Shown: piece after piece, positions 39,661 through 49,475 of the stretch | Position numbering within the stretch: position 1 is the first letter of the stretch | Layout: every line of letters starts with the position of its first letter | From: Massilia sp. IC2-477 | Lineage (GTDB): Bacteria > Pseudomonadota > Gammaproteobacteria > Burkholderiales > Burkholderiaceae_D | NCBI RefSeq assembly: GCF_020707265.1 | Contig: NZ_JAJFEQ010000008.1 | Span: 1 to 64,000 of the forward strand | Direction of reading: 5' to 3' | DNA: 64,000 bases | Position numbers and translations under genes: made by a program | Notes under the pieces: generated by a model | The model's input: the letters and a program-made list of their open reading frames with translations, nothing else | Database searches by the model: none | What the model was told of the DNA's origin: nothing

Positions 39661-39909
39661 ATGGAAAACATCGACCAGCGTTACCTCGTCCAACAAAACA
39701 AACGCACCGAAGACGGCAAGAAGCCACCCGTATTTGCCCGCGTCATGCGCAGCAAGGAGGGCAAGTTCGAAGGCGTGTCCTTCATCCGAAACAAGGAAAA
39801 AGCGACCGTGATGACGGTCGCCGAAGCAGAGGAAGTCATCCGGTGGGCGAAGCAAAAGAAAGGCGATGCCCGGGAATACGACACCAGGATCATTTGCGTC
39901 GGCCAATAA
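39661..39909 (+). CDS. Small conserved-looking basic protein of unknown function
   Basis: An 82-residue protein rich in Lys and Arg (NKRTEDGKKPPVFARVMRSK, RWAKQKKGDAREYDTRI). It has no signal peptide or membrane segment, and I do not recognise a family. The pattern of short strands followed by a helix (TVAEAEEVIRWAKQKK) could be a small alpha/beta nucleic-acid-binding fold, but this is speculation. The frame stays open far upstream antisense to DUF488; the ATG at 39661 is preferred because it is the first in the intergenic space with GGAACCCC upstream. A TACAAT at 39622 may be its -10 box. Confidence 0.55.
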   Translation: MENIDQRYLVQQNKRTEDGKKPPVFARVMRSKEGKFEGVSFIRNKEKATVMTVAEAEEVIRWAKQKKGDAREYDTRIICVGQ

Positions 39910-39921
39910 GGCCGTGGAGCC

Positions 39922-40668
39922 TCAAAACTGCTCGTCCGGCCGCAGATAACGCCATTGCCCCGGCGGCAGGTCGCCCAGCTTCACCTTCCCGATGCGCACG
40001 CGCTTCAGGCCAAGCACCTTCAGCCCCACCATGTCGCACATGCGGCGGATCTGGCGCTTGCGGCCTTCCCGCAGGGTGAAGCTGAGCTGGTCCTCGTTCT
40101 GCCAGCGCACCTTGGCCGGCAGCAGGGGCTTCCCGTCCATCCACAGGCCGTGGTTGAGTTTCCTGAGGTCCGCCTCCGGCAGGGTGCCGGGCTTGGTGTA
40201 TTGCACGCGCACCAGGTATTCCTTCTCGATCTCCGTGTTCTCGCCGATCAGCTGCTTGGCGATGCGGCCGTCCTGGGTCAGCACCAGCAGGCCCACCGAG
40301 TCGATGTCGAGGCGGCCGGCCGGGACCAGGCTGCGCAGCTGGGTCGGGTGGAACTGCTCCGGCGACGGGTCGTCCGGCCAGCGGTTCTCCGGCTTGATCA
40401 GGGTGACGGCCGGCTTGTAGCCGTCTTCGGCCTGGCCGCTGACGTAGCCGACCGGCTTGTTGATCAGGACCGTGACGCGCTTGGACTGCTCGGCGGCGGC
40501 CTGGCGTTCGACGGTGATCTTCTGGTGCGGCAGCACCTTGCTGCCCAGTTCCGACACCACCTTGCCGTCCACCCGCACCCAGCCTTTGGCGATCCAGTCA
40601 TCGGCTTCGCGGCGCGAGGACAGGCCGAGTTCGGACATACGTTTGGAGAGGCGGACAGGTTCGGTCAT
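39922..40668 (-). CDS. rluF: RluF-like 23S rRNA pseudouridine synthase (RsuA family)
   Basis: A 248-residue RNA pseudouridine synthase. An N-terminal S4 RNA-binding domain (LSKRMSELGLSSRREADDWI) precedes the RsuA/RluB-type catalytic domain with VLINKPVGYVSG and the catalytic Asp in AGRLDIDSVGLLVLTQDG, then IEKEYLVRV and GRKRQIRRMCDMVGLKV. The ending KLGDLPPGQWRYLRPDE most resembles RluF (U2604), minus E. coli's long basic tail. The subfamily assignment is tentative; the enzyme class is firm. It lies 34 bases downstream of glnD on the same strand. Confidence 0.8.
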   Translation of the reverse strand: MTEPVRLSKRMSELGLSSRREADDWIAKGWVRVDGKVVSELGSKVLPHQKITVERQAAAEQSKRVTVLINKPVGYVSGQAEDGYKPAVTLIKPENRWPDDPSPEQFHPTQLRSLVPAGRLDIDSVGLLVLTQDGRIAKQLIGENTEIEKEYLVRVQYTKPGTLPEADLRKLNHGLWMDGKPLLPAKVRWQNEDQLSFTLREGRKRQIRRMCDMVGLKVLGLKRVRIGKVKLGDLPPGQWRYLRPDEQF

Positions 40669-40702
40669 CGGGAAAACAGGAAAAAGGGTTGAAACTGAGG
40701 GT

Positions 40703-43285
40703 TTAAATCTTGAGCGCATCCAGCAGGTCGGTCTCGAGCTGGACCTGGGTGCGCGGGTTGTTCAGGGCGGCGCCGTCGATCAGGAATACGTCCTCGACGC
40801 GCTCGCCCAGGGTCATGATCTTGGCGGTGTGCAGGTTGATGCGGTAGCGCGTCAGCACGCTGGCGATCGCGTAGAGCAGGCCGGGGCGGTCGTTGGCGGC
40901 GACCGACAGCACGTGGAACTGGCCGCGCTCGTCCGGTCTTAGGTCGACCGTTGGCGTGACCGGGAACGTGCGGGACAGGCGCGACAGGCGGCCGCGCGTA
41001 GGCGGCGCCAGGGCTTCCTGCGAGGCCAGCTGCACGCACAGTTCGTGCTCGATCAGGCTGATGATGTCGCGGTAGCTCCCCGCGAAATTCTCTTCCGTGA
41101 CGAGGAAGGAATCCAGTGCGTAGCCGTGGCGCGTGGTGTGGATCTTGGCGTCGAGGATGCTGAAGTTCTTGCGCTCGAAGTAGCCGCAGATGCGCGCGAA
41201 CAGGTCGGGCTGGTCCTTGATGTAGACGGCCACCTGCAGGCCTTCGCCGATCGGCGCCAGGCGCGCCTTCACCACCGGCTTGCCGCGGTCGACCTTGTCG
41301 TGCAGGGCGCGCGTCTGCCAGGCGATGTCGGAGGCGTCGTGGCGCAGGAAATAGGCGACATCTAACTGCTTCCACAGCGCTTCGTGGGCCTCGGCCCCCA
41401 GGCCGTACAGGCGCAGCGTGGCCAGCGCTTCCTTCTGGCGCGCGCGCAGTTCGCGGTCGGCGCTGTGCGGCTCGCCGCCCAGCACGCGCAGGGTGACCTT
41501 GTAAAGGTCTTCCAGCAGCTTGGCCTTCCAGGCGTTCCAGACCTTGGGGCTGGTGCCGCGGATGTCGGCCACGGTGAGCAGGTAGAGCGCCGTCAGGTGG
41601 CGTTCGTCCTTGACCAGGGCGGCAAAGCTGGCAATCACGTCCGGATCGGACATGTCCTGCTTCTGGGCGACGGTCGACATGGCCAGGTGATGCTGCACCA
41701 GGAACACCACCAGTTCGGTATCGGGCGCGGAGATGCCGTGGCCGCGGCAGAACTCGCGCGCATCGATCATGCCGAGTTCCGAATGGTCGCCGCCGCGGCC
41801 CTTGGCGATGTCGTGGAACAGGGCGGCCACGTACAGCAGCCAGCGGTCGCGGAAGTTGGCGATCAGCTGGCTGCAGAACGGGTATTCGTGGGCGTGCTCC
41901 GGCATCGTGAAGCGGCGCAGGTTACGCACCACCATCATGATGTGCTGGTCCACGGTATAGACGTGGAACAGGTCGTGCTGCATCTGGCCGGTGATGCTGC
42001 GGAAGGCGGGCAGGTAGCGGCCCAGCACGCCCATATCGTTCATGCGGCGCAGCGCGTGCACCAGGCCGCTCGGCGCCTTCAGGATGCGCAGGAACAGGGC
42101 GCGGTTGGCCGCATTGGCGCGGAAGCCCGCGTCGATCACGTTCCGCGCGTGCCACAGGGAACGCATGGTGCGCGCCGTCATGCCCTTGATGTCGGGGCGC
42201 TCGGTCATGGCAACAAAAATCCCGAGCACGGTCGAGGGGAAGCGTTCGAAGGTATCGTCCTCGGCGACGTCGATGAAGCCGTTGACCTCGTTGAAGTGCT
42301 CGCTGAAGTCGCCGCCGATCGGGACCGCAGTGCTCGGGCGCGGGAACAGCTGGGCCTCGATGTTCTGCAGCATGATGGTGTTCATCTGCGTCACCACCTT
42401 GGCGGCCCAGTAGTAGCGCTGCATCAGGAACTCGCTGGCGCGGCGGCCATCCGCGTTCTCGAGGCCGAAGGTCTTGGCGATCGCGGTCTGGACGTCGAAC
42501 ACCAGGCGGTCTTCGCGCCGTTTGGTCTGCAGGTGCAGGCGCACGCGGATGTCCTTGAAGGCGTATTCCTTCTCCATCAGCTGGCGCGCCTCGGCGCGCG
42601 TGATCAGTTTGGCGCGCGCCATCTGGCTCCAGGATTCGGCCAGGCCCGCAGCCTTCGCCACCCACATGATCACCTGCAGGTCGCGCAGCGCGCCCGGGCT
42701 TTCCTTGACGTTGGGTTCGAGTGCGAAGGCGGTGTATTCGTACTTGGCGTGACGCAGGCGCATCTCGGCGGTCTTGGCCTGGAAGAAGGCCTGCGGATCC
42801 AGGGCCTCGCGGTAGCGCCGGCGCAGCTCGTCGAACAGCTGGGCGTCGCCGGTGACCAGCCGCGCTTCGAGCAGGCTGGTCTGCACCGTGATGTCGGCGC
42901 TGGATTCGACCAGGCACTCGTCGACGGTGCGGATGCTGTGGCCGATTTCCAGCCCCAGGTCCCAGAACAGCTGGACCAGCGCCTCCAGCTTTGCCTGGGT
43001 GATGGCGTCGGCTGGCTGGCCAAGCAGGATCAGGAGGTCGACGTCGGAATAGGGGAAGAGTTCGCCGCGCCCGTAGCCGCCTACCCCGACCAGGGTCGTG
43101 TTGGCGGGCAGGCCGGCAGCGGTCCAGGCGTCGCTCAGGATGCCGTCGACGCAGGTGCGCAGGCCGCGCAGCAGTTTTTCCGGTTTGCCGTCCTGGTGGA
43201 AGGCATCGATCAGGGCCTGGCGTTCGGCCTTCAGCCGTTGGCGCAGCGTGCTGCGCGAGCCGTCGAGGAGCGCCGCCTGGCCCAT
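40703..43285 (-). CDS. glnD: PII uridylyltransferase / uridylyl-removing enzyme
   Basis: The nitrogen sensor that uridylylates PII proteins when glutamine is low and deuridylylates them when it is high. The 860-residue protein has the nucleotidyltransferase domain (GVGGYGRGELFPYSDVDLLI, residues 67-86, metal Asp pair), an HD domain (VAALFHDIAKGRGGDHSE, about 486-503) and two C-terminal ACT domains (about 685-760 and 795-860) that bind glutamine. All are complete. The gene is in the order map-glnD-rluF on the minus strand, with map ending 9 bases before its ATG, as in other Burkholderiales. Confidence 0.96.
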   Translation of the reverse strand: MGQAALLDGSRSTLRQRLKAERQALIDAFHQDGKPEKLLRGLRTCVDGILSDAWTAAGLPANTTLVGVGGYGRGELFPYSDVDLLILLGQPADAITQAKLEALVQLFWDLGLEIGHSIRTVDECLVESSADITVQTSLLEARLVTGDAQLFDELRRRYREALDPQAFFQAKTAEMRLRHAKYEYTAFALEPNVKESPGALRDLQVIMWVAKAAGLAESWSQMARAKLITRAEARQLMEKEYAFKDIRVRLHLQTKRREDRLVFDVQTAIAKTFGLENADGRRASEFLMQRYYWAAKVVTQMNTIMLQNIEAQLFPRPSTAVPIGGDFSEHFNEVNGFIDVAEDDTFERFPSTVLGIFVAMTERPDIKGMTARTMRSLWHARNVIDAGFRANAANRALFLRILKAPSGLVHALRRMNDMGVLGRYLPAFRSITGQMQHDLFHVYTVDQHIMMVVRNLRRFTMPEHAHEYPFCSQLIANFRDRWLLYVAALFHDIAKGRGGDHSELGMIDAREFCRGHGISAPDTELVVFLVQHHLAMSTVAQKQDMSDPDVIASFAALVKDERHLTALYLLTVADIRGTSPKVWNAWKAKLLEDLYKVTLRVLGGEPHSADRELRARQKEALATLRLYGLGAEAHEALWKQLDVAYFLRHDASDIAWQTRALHDKVDRGKPVVKARLAPIGEGLQVAVYIKDQPDLFARICGYFERKNFSILDAKIHTTRHGYALDSFLVTEENFAGSYRDIISLIEHELCVQLASQEALAPPTRGRLSRLSRTFPVTPTVDLRPDERGQFHVLSVAANDRPGLLYAIASVLTRYRINLHTAKIMTLGERVEDVFLIDGAALNNPRTQVQLETDLLDALKI

Positions 43286-43294
43286 GCTGCTTCC

Positions 43295-44131
43295 TCAGGC
43301 CTCTGCCGGGGCGTACTGGGGCAGCAGCGGCAGCACGATAGCGGGAGGCGGCGGGCTGCCGGCCGACATGGTCAGCACCTCGACGCCGGTTTCGGTGACG
43401 AGCACGGTGTGCTCCCACTGGGCCGACAGGCTGCGATCCTTGGTCTTGATGGTCCAGCCGTCCGGCATTTCGCGGATCTCGCGGCGGCCGGCGTTGATCA
43501 TCGGTTCGATGGTGAAGATCATGCCGGGCACCAGCTCTTCGCCGGTGCCTGGGCGGCCGTAGTGCAGCACCTGCGGCTCTTCGTGGAACACGCGGCCGAC
43601 GCCGTGGCCGCAGAACTCGCGCACCACGCTGTAGCCGTGCTTCTCGGCGTGCTGCTGGATCGCGTGGCCGATGTCGCCCAGGCGGTTGCCCGGCTTGACC
43701 TTGGCGATGCCCAGCCACATGCACTCGAAGGTCACTTCGGACAGGCGCCTGGCCAGGATGGTGGGTTCGCCGACCAGGAACATGCGGCTGTTGTCGCCAT
43801 GGAAACCTTCCTTGGTGATCGGGGTGATGTCGATGTTCAGCGCGTCGCCGCTCTTGAGCACGCGGTCGCCCGGAATGCCGTGGCAGATGACGTCGTTGAC
43901 CGAGGCACAGATCGAGCCGGGGAAGGGCGGGTAGCCCGGCGGCGCGTAGTTCAGCGTGGCAGGCGCCGTGCCCTGCACGTTGATCATGTAGTCCTTGGCC
44001 AGGCGGTCGAGTTCCCCGGTGGTGACGCCCGGCTTCACGAAGGGCGTGATGTAGTCGAGCACTTCGGAACCGAGGCGGCAGGCGACGCGCATGCCTTCGA
44101 TTTCGTCGGGGGTCTTGGGGGTGGAAGCCAT
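43295..44131 (-). CDS. map: Methionine aminopeptidase, type I
   Basis: Removes initiator methionine after deformylation. The 278-residue enzyme contains the five metal ligands in their usual places: Asp in LNIDITPI and GDNSRMF, His in CGHGVGRVFHEEP, Glu in FTIEPMI and Glu in QWEHTVLV. The substrate-side GSICASVNDVICHGIP is also present. A proline-rich tail (SPPPPAIVLPLLPQYA) follows the catalytic fold. It is divergent from rpsB, the common proteobacterial arrangement, and translationally close to glnD. Confidence 0.96.
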   Translation of the reverse strand: MASTPKTPDEIEGMRVACRLGSEVLDYITPFVKPGVTTGELDRLAKDYMINVQGTAPATLNYAPPGYPPFPGSICASVNDVICHGIPGDRVLKSGDALNIDITPITKEGFHGDNSRMFLVGEPTILARRLSEVTFECMWLGIAKVKPGNRLGDIGHAIQQHAEKHGYSVVREFCGHGVGRVFHEEPQVLHYGRPGTGEELVPGMIFTIEPMINAGRREIREMPDGWTIKTKDRSLSAQWEHTVLVTETGVEVLTMSAGSPPPPAIVLPLLPQYAPAEA

Positions 44132-44197
44132 AGTTTCTTATCCTGCTATATAGATTTAGCCCGCTTATCGGGCGATATTGCGCCATTATAAAGGTTC

Positions 44198-44226
44198 GTA
44201 GGGTAGGCGGCTATGCTGCCCACGCC
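44198..44226. repeat. Dispersed palindromic repeat, copy 2 (GTAGGGTAGGC type)
   Basis: GTAGGGTAGGCGGCTATGCT followed by GCCCACGCC lies in the map-rpsB divergent gap upstream of the rpsB promoter. It matches the element at 27541 at most positions and forms an imperfect hairpin (GGGTAGGC / GCTGCCCAC). Confidence 0.6.
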
Positions 44227-44267
44227 CCCATGGCGGACTGCCGAGCCGCAGCACCCGTTCACAGCCC

Positions 44268-44296
44268 TTGAAAACCACGTGAAATCCCGCTAGAAT
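44268..44296 (+). promoter_or_regulatory. Sigma70-type promoter of the rpsB operon
   Basis: TTGAAA (44268-44273), a 17-base spacer, then TAGAAT (44291-44296): a near-consensus promoter with initiation expected near 44303, leaving a 5' leader of about 124 bases before the rpsB ATG. Confidence 0.8.
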
Positions 44297-44301
44297 CTCG
44301 G

Positions 44302-44347
44302 GTTGCTCGTATTCGCATCGAGCAACGTTGTAAAAAACGTCTTTTTT
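44302..44347 (+). promoter_or_regulatory. Structured rpsB leader (hairpin plus A6/T6 element)
   Basis: Right at the expected transcript start, GTTGCTCG (44302-44309) pairs perfectly with CGAGCAAC (44319-44326). Fifteen bases later AAAAAA-CGTC-TTTTTT (44332-44347) can form a second weak hairpin. Leader structures ahead of rpsB mediate S2 autoregulation in other proteobacteria; that this one does so is inference. Confidence 0.45.
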
Positions 44348-44426
44348 AATGAAATCGCGAACGTGGCCGCAAAAGGGTGCCTGTCAGGTGACTGGCTACG
44401 TTCAAGACCCAACCCTGGAGAATTAC

Positions 44427-45179
44427 ATGTCCGTTACTATGCGTGAAATGCTGGAAGCCGGTATCCACTTCGGCCACCAGACCCGTTTCTGGAACCCGAA
44501 GATGGCACCGTTCATCTTTGGTCATCGCAACAAGATCCACATCATCAACCTGGAAAAGACCATGGCGATGTACCAGGATGCGATGAAAACCATCAAGCAG
44601 ATCTCGGCTAACCGCGGCACCATCCTGATGGTCGGCACCAAGCGCCAGGCCCGCGACATCATCGCCGCCGAAGCGCAGCGCGCAGGCGTGCCTTACGTCG
44701 ACCAGCGCTGGCTGGGCGGTATGCTGACCAACTTCAAGACCATCAAGACCTCGATCAAGCGCCTGAAGGACATGGAAGCCCAGATCGAAGACGGTTCGGT
44801 CGAGAAGCTGTCGAAGAAAGAAGCCCTGATGTTCCAGCGCGAGCTGGTCAAGCTGCAGAAGTCGATCGGCGGCATCAAGGACCTGGGCGGCGTGCCTGAC
44901 GCGATCTTCGTCGTCGACGTCGGCTACCACAAGGGCGCCATCACCGAAGCCGGCAAGCTGGGCATCCCGGTCATCGGCGTGGTCGATACCAACCACTCGC
45001 CGGAAGGCGTCACCCACGTGATCCCGGGTAACGACGACTCGTCGAAGGCGATCACCCTGTACGCACGCGGCGTCGCCGATGCGATCCTGGAAGGCCGCGC
45101 CAACGCCACCAACGAAGTCGTTGAGATGGTCAAGGCCGCCGGCGCTGACGACTTCGTCGAAGTTTCCGAGCAGGCATAA
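44427..45179 (+). CDS. rpsB: 30S ribosomal protein S2
   Basis: A 250-residue S2 protein with [59 protein letters not shown] and [20 protein letters not shown], all diagnostic. The start at 44427 follows CTGGAGAATTAC; an extension to 44349 in the leader is rejected. First gene of rpsB-tsf-pyrH-frr, behind a near-consensus promoter and structured leader, with an intrinsic terminator between it and tsf that should partly separate their levels. Confidence 0.98.
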   Translation: MSVTMREMLEAGIHFGHQTRFWNPKMAPFIFGHRNKIHIINLEKTMAMYQDAMKTIKQISANRGTILMVGTKRQARDIIAAEAQRAGVPYVDQRWLGGMLTNFKTIKTSIKRLKDMEAQIEDGSVEKLSKKEALMFQRELVKLQKSIGGIKDLGGVPDAIFVVDVGYHKGAITEAGKLGIPVIGVVDTNHSPEGVTHVIPGNDDSSKAITLYARGVADAILEGRANATNEVVEMVKAAGADDFVEVSEQA

Positions 45180-45209
45180 TGTAGGGCAGGGAAATCCTGC
45201 CTGAACATC

Positions 45210-45249
45210 AAAGGGGGCGCCGAGCCGTGGCACGAGCCCCCCTTTTTTT
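45210..45249 (+). terminator. Intrinsic terminator/attenuator between rpsB and tsf
   Basis: AAAGGGGGC and GCCCCCCTTT form a GC-rich stem around a 17-base loop, followed by seven T. It lies 30 bases after the rpsB stop, so part of the transcripts should end here. Confidence 0.85.
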
Positions 45250-45331
45250 AAGCACGACGCTTAGCAATAAATTATCACGTGGGTGTCCGGCGGGCATCCG
45301 CTCACACATCAAACATTTGGGAGAATTCAAC

Positions 45332-46237
45332 ATGGCAGCTATTACCGCAGCGATGGTTGGTGAACTGCGCGCGAAGACCGACGCGCCGATGATGGAATGC
45401 AAGAAGGCACTGACCGAAGCAGAAGGCGACATGGGTCGTGCCGAAGAGATCCTGCGCGTCAAGCTGGGCGGCAAGGCATCGAAGGCAGCGTCGCGTATCA
45501 CCGCTGAAGGCGTGGTCGCGGCTTACATCTCCGGCAACATCGGCGCGCTGGTGGAAATCAACAGCGAAACCGACTTCGTCGCCAAGAACGACGATTTCCT
45601 GGCCATGGCCAACCTGGCAGCCAAGCTGATCGCCGAGAACAACCCGGCCGACGTCGCCGCCCTGGCAGCCCTGCCGCACGAAGGCAAGACCTTCGACGAC
45701 GTGCGTACGGCACTGATCGGCAAAATCGGCGAGAATATGACCGTTCGCCGCTTCCAGCGCTTCGAAACCACCGCCAAGCTGGCTTCGTACCTGCACGGCG
45801 CCCGTATCGGCGTGATGGTCGAGTTCGAGGGTGACGAGCAAGTCGGCAAGGACGTGGCCATGCACATCGCTGCAATGAAGCCGGTCTCGCTGTCGGCAGA
45901 GCAAGTGCCTGCTGAACTGATCGAAAAAGAGCGTTCGGTTGCCCAGCTGAAGGCCCAGGAAGACGCCGACAAGGCGACTGCCGAAGGCAAGCAGCCGCAA
46001 TCGGCCGAGATCGTCGCCAAGCGTATCGACGGTTCGGTGCAGAAGTACCTGAAGGAAGTCTCGCTGCTGAACCAGGCATTCGTGAAGAACGACAAGCAGT
46101 CGATCGAGCAATACCTGAAGGCCTCGAACGCCAGCGTGAAGGCATTCACGATGTTCGTCGTCGGCGAAGGCATCGAGAAGAAGGTGGACGACTTCGCAGC
46201 AGAAGTCGCAGCCCAGATGGCTGCCAACAAGCAGTAA
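45332..46237 (+). CDS. tsf: Translation elongation factor EF-Ts
   Basis: Nucleotide exchange factor for EF-Tu. The 301-residue protein has the N-terminal UBA-like module ([40 protein letters not shown]), the conserved [18 protein letters not shown] core that contacts EF-Tu, and the dimerisation/coiled-coil domain. TTGGGAGAATTC precedes the ATG at 45332. It is followed by its own terminator, so pyrH and frr may rely on readthrough or a local promoter. Confidence 0.98.
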   Translation: MAAITAAMVGELRAKTDAPMMECKKALTEAEGDMGRAEEILRVKLGGKASKAASRITAEGVVAAYISGNIGALVEINSETDFVAKNDDFLAMANLAAKLIAENNPADVAALAALPHEGKTFDDVRTALIGKIGENMTVRRFQRFETTAKLASYLHGARIGVMVEFEGDEQVGKDVAMHIAAMKPVSLSAEQVPAELIEKERSVAQLKAQEDADKATAEGKQPQSAEIVAKRIDGSVQKYLKEVSLLNQAFVKNDKQSIEQYLKASNASVKAFTMFVVGEGIEKKVDDFAAEVAAQMAANKQ

Positions 46238-46243
46238 TCAACA

Positions 46244-46267
46244 AAGCGGGCCGTAAGGCCCGTTTTT
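46244..46267 (+). terminator. Intrinsic terminator after tsf
   Basis: CGGGCC-GTAA-GGCCCG (46247-46262) followed by TTTTT, 6 bases after the tsf stop. Confidence 0.85.
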
Positions 46268-46391
46268 GCAGGGTGGTGCTGCATGCGTCGTTGGTCGCAC
46301 GGCTCCACCCGCGCCATCTGTCGTTGCAGATGAGACTGCCTTAGCGGCGGTCAGACCCGAATTCGAAACACAACATAGGAGCCGCTTCATC

Positions 46392-47108
46392 ATGACAAAA
46401 CCAGCCTACCAACGAGTCCTCCTGAAACTGTCTGGCGAAGCGCTGATGGGTGACGACCAGTTCGGCATCAACCGCGCAACCATCGACCGCATGGTGGCCG
46501 ACGTGGCGGAAGTGGCGAAGCTGGGCGTGCAGGTGGCGGTCGTGATCGGCGGCGGCAACATCTTCCGCGGCGTGGCCCCGGGCGCCCAGGGCATGGACCG
46601 CGCCACCGCGGACTACATGGGCATGCTGGCCACCGTCATGAACGCCCTCGCGCTGGCCGATTCGATGCGCCATGTGGGCATCACCGCGCGTGTGATGTCG
46701 GCAATCAGCATCGAGCAGGTGGTGGAACCCTATGTCCGCCCGAAGGCCCTGCAATACCTGGAAGAAGGCAAGGTCGTGGTGTTCGCTGCCGGTACCGGCA
46801 ACCCGTTCTTCACCACCGACACCGCCGCCGCCCTGCGTGGCGCCGAGATCTCGGCCGAGATCGTCCTGAAGGCGACCAAGGTCGACGGCGTCTACACCGC
46901 CGATCCCAAGAAGGATCCGAACGCCACCCGTTACAATTCGATTTCCTTCGACGAGGCGATCGCCAAGAACCTGCAGGTGATGGACGCCACCGCGTTCGCC
47001 CTGTGCCGTGACCAGAAGCTGCCGATCAAGGTCTTCTCCATCGTCAAACCCGGCGCGATGAAAGCCGTGATCATGGGTGAAGACGAGGGTACACTGGTAC
47101 ACGTTTGA
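46392..47108 (+). CDS. pyrH: UMP kinase
   Basis: Phosphorylates UMP to UDP; hexameric, amino-acid-kinase fold. The 238-residue protein has [16 protein letters not shown], the nucleotide-binding [31 protein letters not shown] and [16 protein letters not shown], complete for the family. A strong TAGGAG lies upstream of the ATG at 46392. About 155 bases separate it from tsf, with a terminator in between. Confidence 0.97.
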   Translation: MTKPAYQRVLLKLSGEALMGDDQFGINRATIDRMVADVAEVAKLGVQVAVVIGGGNIFRGVAPGAQGMDRATADYMGMLATVMNALALADSMRHVGITARVMSAISIEQVVEPYVRPKALQYLEEGKVVVFAAGTGNPFFTTDTAAALRGAEISAEIVLKATKVDGVYTADPKKDPNATRYNSISFDEAIAKNLQVMDATAFALCRDQKLPIKVFSIVKPGAMKAVIMGEDEGTLVHV

Positions 47109-47147
47109 ACCACGTTTCAACATATTTAAGAAGAATAGGAGAGCAGC

Positions 47148-47708
47148 ATGTCCCTAGCTGACGTCAAGAAGAATGCCCAGGACCGCATGACCAAGTCGAT
47201 CGAGACCCTGCGCGCCAACCTGGCCAAGGTCCGTACCGGCCGTGCCCACGCCGGCATTCTCGATTCCGTGATGGTCGAGTACTACGGCTCGCCGGTTCCG
47301 CTGTCGCAGGTGGCCAACCTGACCCTGATCGACGCCCGCACCATCGGCGTGGCCCCGTTCGAAAAGAAAATGGGTAGCACCATCGAGAAAGCGATCCGCG
47401 ACTCCGACCTGGGCCTGAACCCGTCGTCGCAGGGCGATATGATCCGCGTGCCGACCCCGCCGCTGACCGAAGAGCGCCGCAAGGAAATGGTCAAGCTGAC
47501 CAAGTCGGAAGGCGAAGACGCCAAGATCGCCGTGCGCAACATCCGCCGCGACGCTAACGAAGCCGTCAAGAAAATGGTCAAGGACAAGACCGCGTCGGAA
47601 GACGACGAGCGCCGTTCTGCCGACGAGATCCAGAAGCTGACCGACAAGTTCGTCGCCGAGATCGACAAGCTGCTGGCGGAAAAAGAAAAAGACATCATGA
47701 CCGTGTAA
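47148..47708 (+). CDS. frr: Ribosome recycling factor
   Basis: Splits post-termination ribosomes together with EF-G. The 186-residue protein is standard length: [60 protein letters not shown] and the basic helical C-terminus. TAGGAGAGCAGC is a good ribosome site. It lies 39 bases after pyrH. Confidence 0.97.
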   Translation: MSLADVKKNAQDRMTKSIETLRANLAKVRTGRAHAGILDSVMVEYYGSPVPLSQVANLTLIDARTIGVAPFEKKMGSTIEKAIRDSDLGLNPSSQGDMIRVPTPPLTEERRKEMVKLTKSEGEDAKIAVRNIRRDANEAVKKMVKDKTASEDDERRSADEIQKLTDKFVAEIDKLLAEKEKDIMTV

Positions 47709-47844
47709 CACCGGGTCTGGGGCACATGCCCCGCCCAGGCGGACCGGCCCCGGCATGCGTGCTGCGGCCGGTCCGAGTCCCTTTAAGACGGCCGACGCTG
47801 CTTGCTTCTCATGAGCTGCTTCGCCGGCCTAGCTGGAAGCAAAG

Positions 47845-48597
47845 ATGTTCAAAAGTTCGACCACAGCCATTCCCGAAGCGCTTGCCGTGCCGCGCCACAT
47901 CGCCATCATCATGGATGGCAATGGCCGCTGGGCCACCAAGCGCCTGCTGCCGCGGGTCGCCGGCCACGTCAAGGGCGTGGAAGCGGTGCGCGGCGTCGTC
48001 GAGGCCTGCGTCGAGCGCGGCGTCGAATACCTGACGCTGTTCGCCTTTTCGTCGGAAAACTGGCGCCGTCCGGCCGAGGAAGTCTCGCTGCTCATGAAGC
48101 TGTTCGTCACCGCGCTCGAGCGCGAAGTGTCGAAAATGCACGCGAATAACATCCGCCTGAAGGTCGTGGGCGACCTGAGCCGCTTCGACCCGAAGCTGCA
48201 GGAAATGATCAGCGCGGCCGAGCGCCGCACAGCCAACAATACCCGCCTCACGGTCAGCGTGTGCGCCAACTACGGCGGCCGCTGGGATATCATGCAGGCA
48301 ACAAGCAAGATGGTGGCGGCCCATCCGGGCGTCACCGAGTACACCGAAGAGATGCTGGCGCCGCACCTGGCCATGGCCTATGCGCCCGAACCCGACCTGT
48401 TCATCCGGACCGGCGGCGAAGAGCGCATTTCGAACTTCCTGCTGTGGCAGCTGGCGTATTCCGAGCTCTACTTCACGCAAACCTACTGGCCTGATTTCTC
48501 GAAGGCGTCGCTGGACGAGGCGATTACTTCCTTCCAGCAGCGCGAACGCCGCTTCGGCCAGACCGGCGACCAGGTGGCGCAGAAGACCAAGGCATAA
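47845..48597 (+). CDS. uppS: Undecaprenyl diphosphate synthase
   Basis: Builds the C55 lipid carrier for peptidoglycan and LPS. The 250-residue enzyme has the diphosphate-binding motif [24 protein letters not shown], and the C-terminal [20 protein letters not shown], all catalytic. First gene of the cell-envelope block; 136 bases separate it from frr and no terminator is visible there. Confidence 0.96.
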   Translation: MFKSSTTAIPEALAVPRHIAIIMDGNGRWATKRLLPRVAGHVKGVEAVRGVVEACVERGVEYLTLFAFSSENWRRPAEEVSLLMKLFVTALEREVSKMHANNIRLKVVGDLSRFDPKLQEMISAAERRTANNTRLTVSVCANYGGRWDIMQATSKMVAAHPGVTEYTEEMLAPHLAMAYAPEPDLFIRTGGEERISNFLLWQLAYSELYFTQTYWPDFSKASLDEAITSFQQRERRFGQTGDQVAQKTKA

Positions 48598-48631
48598 GAC
48601 AGACGCACAAGACGGACGCAAAAGACCAATA

Positions 48632-49462
48632 ATGCTCAAAACCCGGATCATCACCGCGCTCGCACTGCTGGCAGTCCTGCTGCCGGTCCTGTACTTCAAC
48701 AACTACACGGCGTTCGCGGTGGTCGCCTCGGTATTCTTCGGGGCGGCGATCTGGGAGTGCTTCCGCCTGTTCAACCCGGGCACCAGCAAGGCGCCGCTGA
48801 TCGCCGCTTTCTGGACCGCGGCCTTCGTCTACGCCTTCTTCATCTCGCCGAGCCCGAATCCCGTGTTCTGGTTCGCGATCAGCGTGCTGGTGTGGGTGCT
48901 GCGCTTCGCACCCTCGCTCAAGCTCGGCCTGCCGCCGCTGAACAGCACTGCCAACACCTTCCTGAGCCTGGTCTATGCCATCTCCGTGGTGGGCTGCTTT
49001 GCCGCCATCGTCGAGATGTACCGCTTGTCGCCGCTCTACCTGCTGTCGGTGATGGCCATCGTCTGGGCCGCCGACATCTTCGCCTACTTCTCGGGCAAGG
49101 CCTTCGGCAAGCGCAAGCTGGCGCCATCGATCTCGCCGGGCAAATCCTGGGAAGGCGCGATCGGCGGCGGCATCGCCGTACTGGTGCTGGCCACGCTCAG
49201 CATCCTGTTCGGCGGCGAGGCCATGCTCGGCACCTTCGCCGCGCGCGTCCAGGCTGTCCTCGGCTGGGCCGTCCTCTACGCGGTGCTCATCCTCATCGTC
49301 GCCGCCAGCGTGGTCGGCGACCTGTTCGAATCCCAGCTCAAGCGCCGCGCCGGCATGAAGGACAGCAGCAACCTGCTGCCCGGCCACGGCGGCGTGCTGG
49401 ACCGCGTGGACGCACTCGTCCCGGTCCTGCCACTGGCGGCCCTGATCGGGGCCTGGCTGTAA
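48632..49462 (+). CDS. cdsA: Phosphatidate cytidylyltransferase (CDP-diglyceride synthase)
   Basis: Makes CDP-diacylglycerol for phospholipid synthesis. A 276-residue inner-membrane protein with about eight membrane segments and the complete family signature near the C-terminus: [20 protein letters not shown] and [13 protein letters not shown]. The ATG at 48632 follows uppS by 34 bases; only a weak ribosome site (AAAGACC) is seen. Confidence 0.95.
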   Translation: MLKTRIITALALLAVLLPVLYFNNYTAFAVVASVFFGAAIWECFRLFNPGTSKAPLIAAFWTAAFVYAFFISPSPNPVFWFAISVLVWVLRFAPSLKLGLPPLNSTANTFLSLVYAISVVGCFAAIVEMYRLSPLYLLSVMAIVWAADIFAYFSGKAFGKRKLAPSISPGKSWEGAIGGGIAVLVLATLSILFGGEAMLGTFAARVQAVLGWAVLYAVLILIVAASVVGDLFESQLKRRAGMKDSSNLLPGHGGVLDRVDALVPVLPLAALIGAWL

Positions 49463-49475
49463 AAGGAAGCACACC

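Noticed and set aside
41384-44191. A 935-residue plus-strand frame opposite glnD and map
   Set aside because: Antisense shadow; both opposite genes have complete catalytic motifs.
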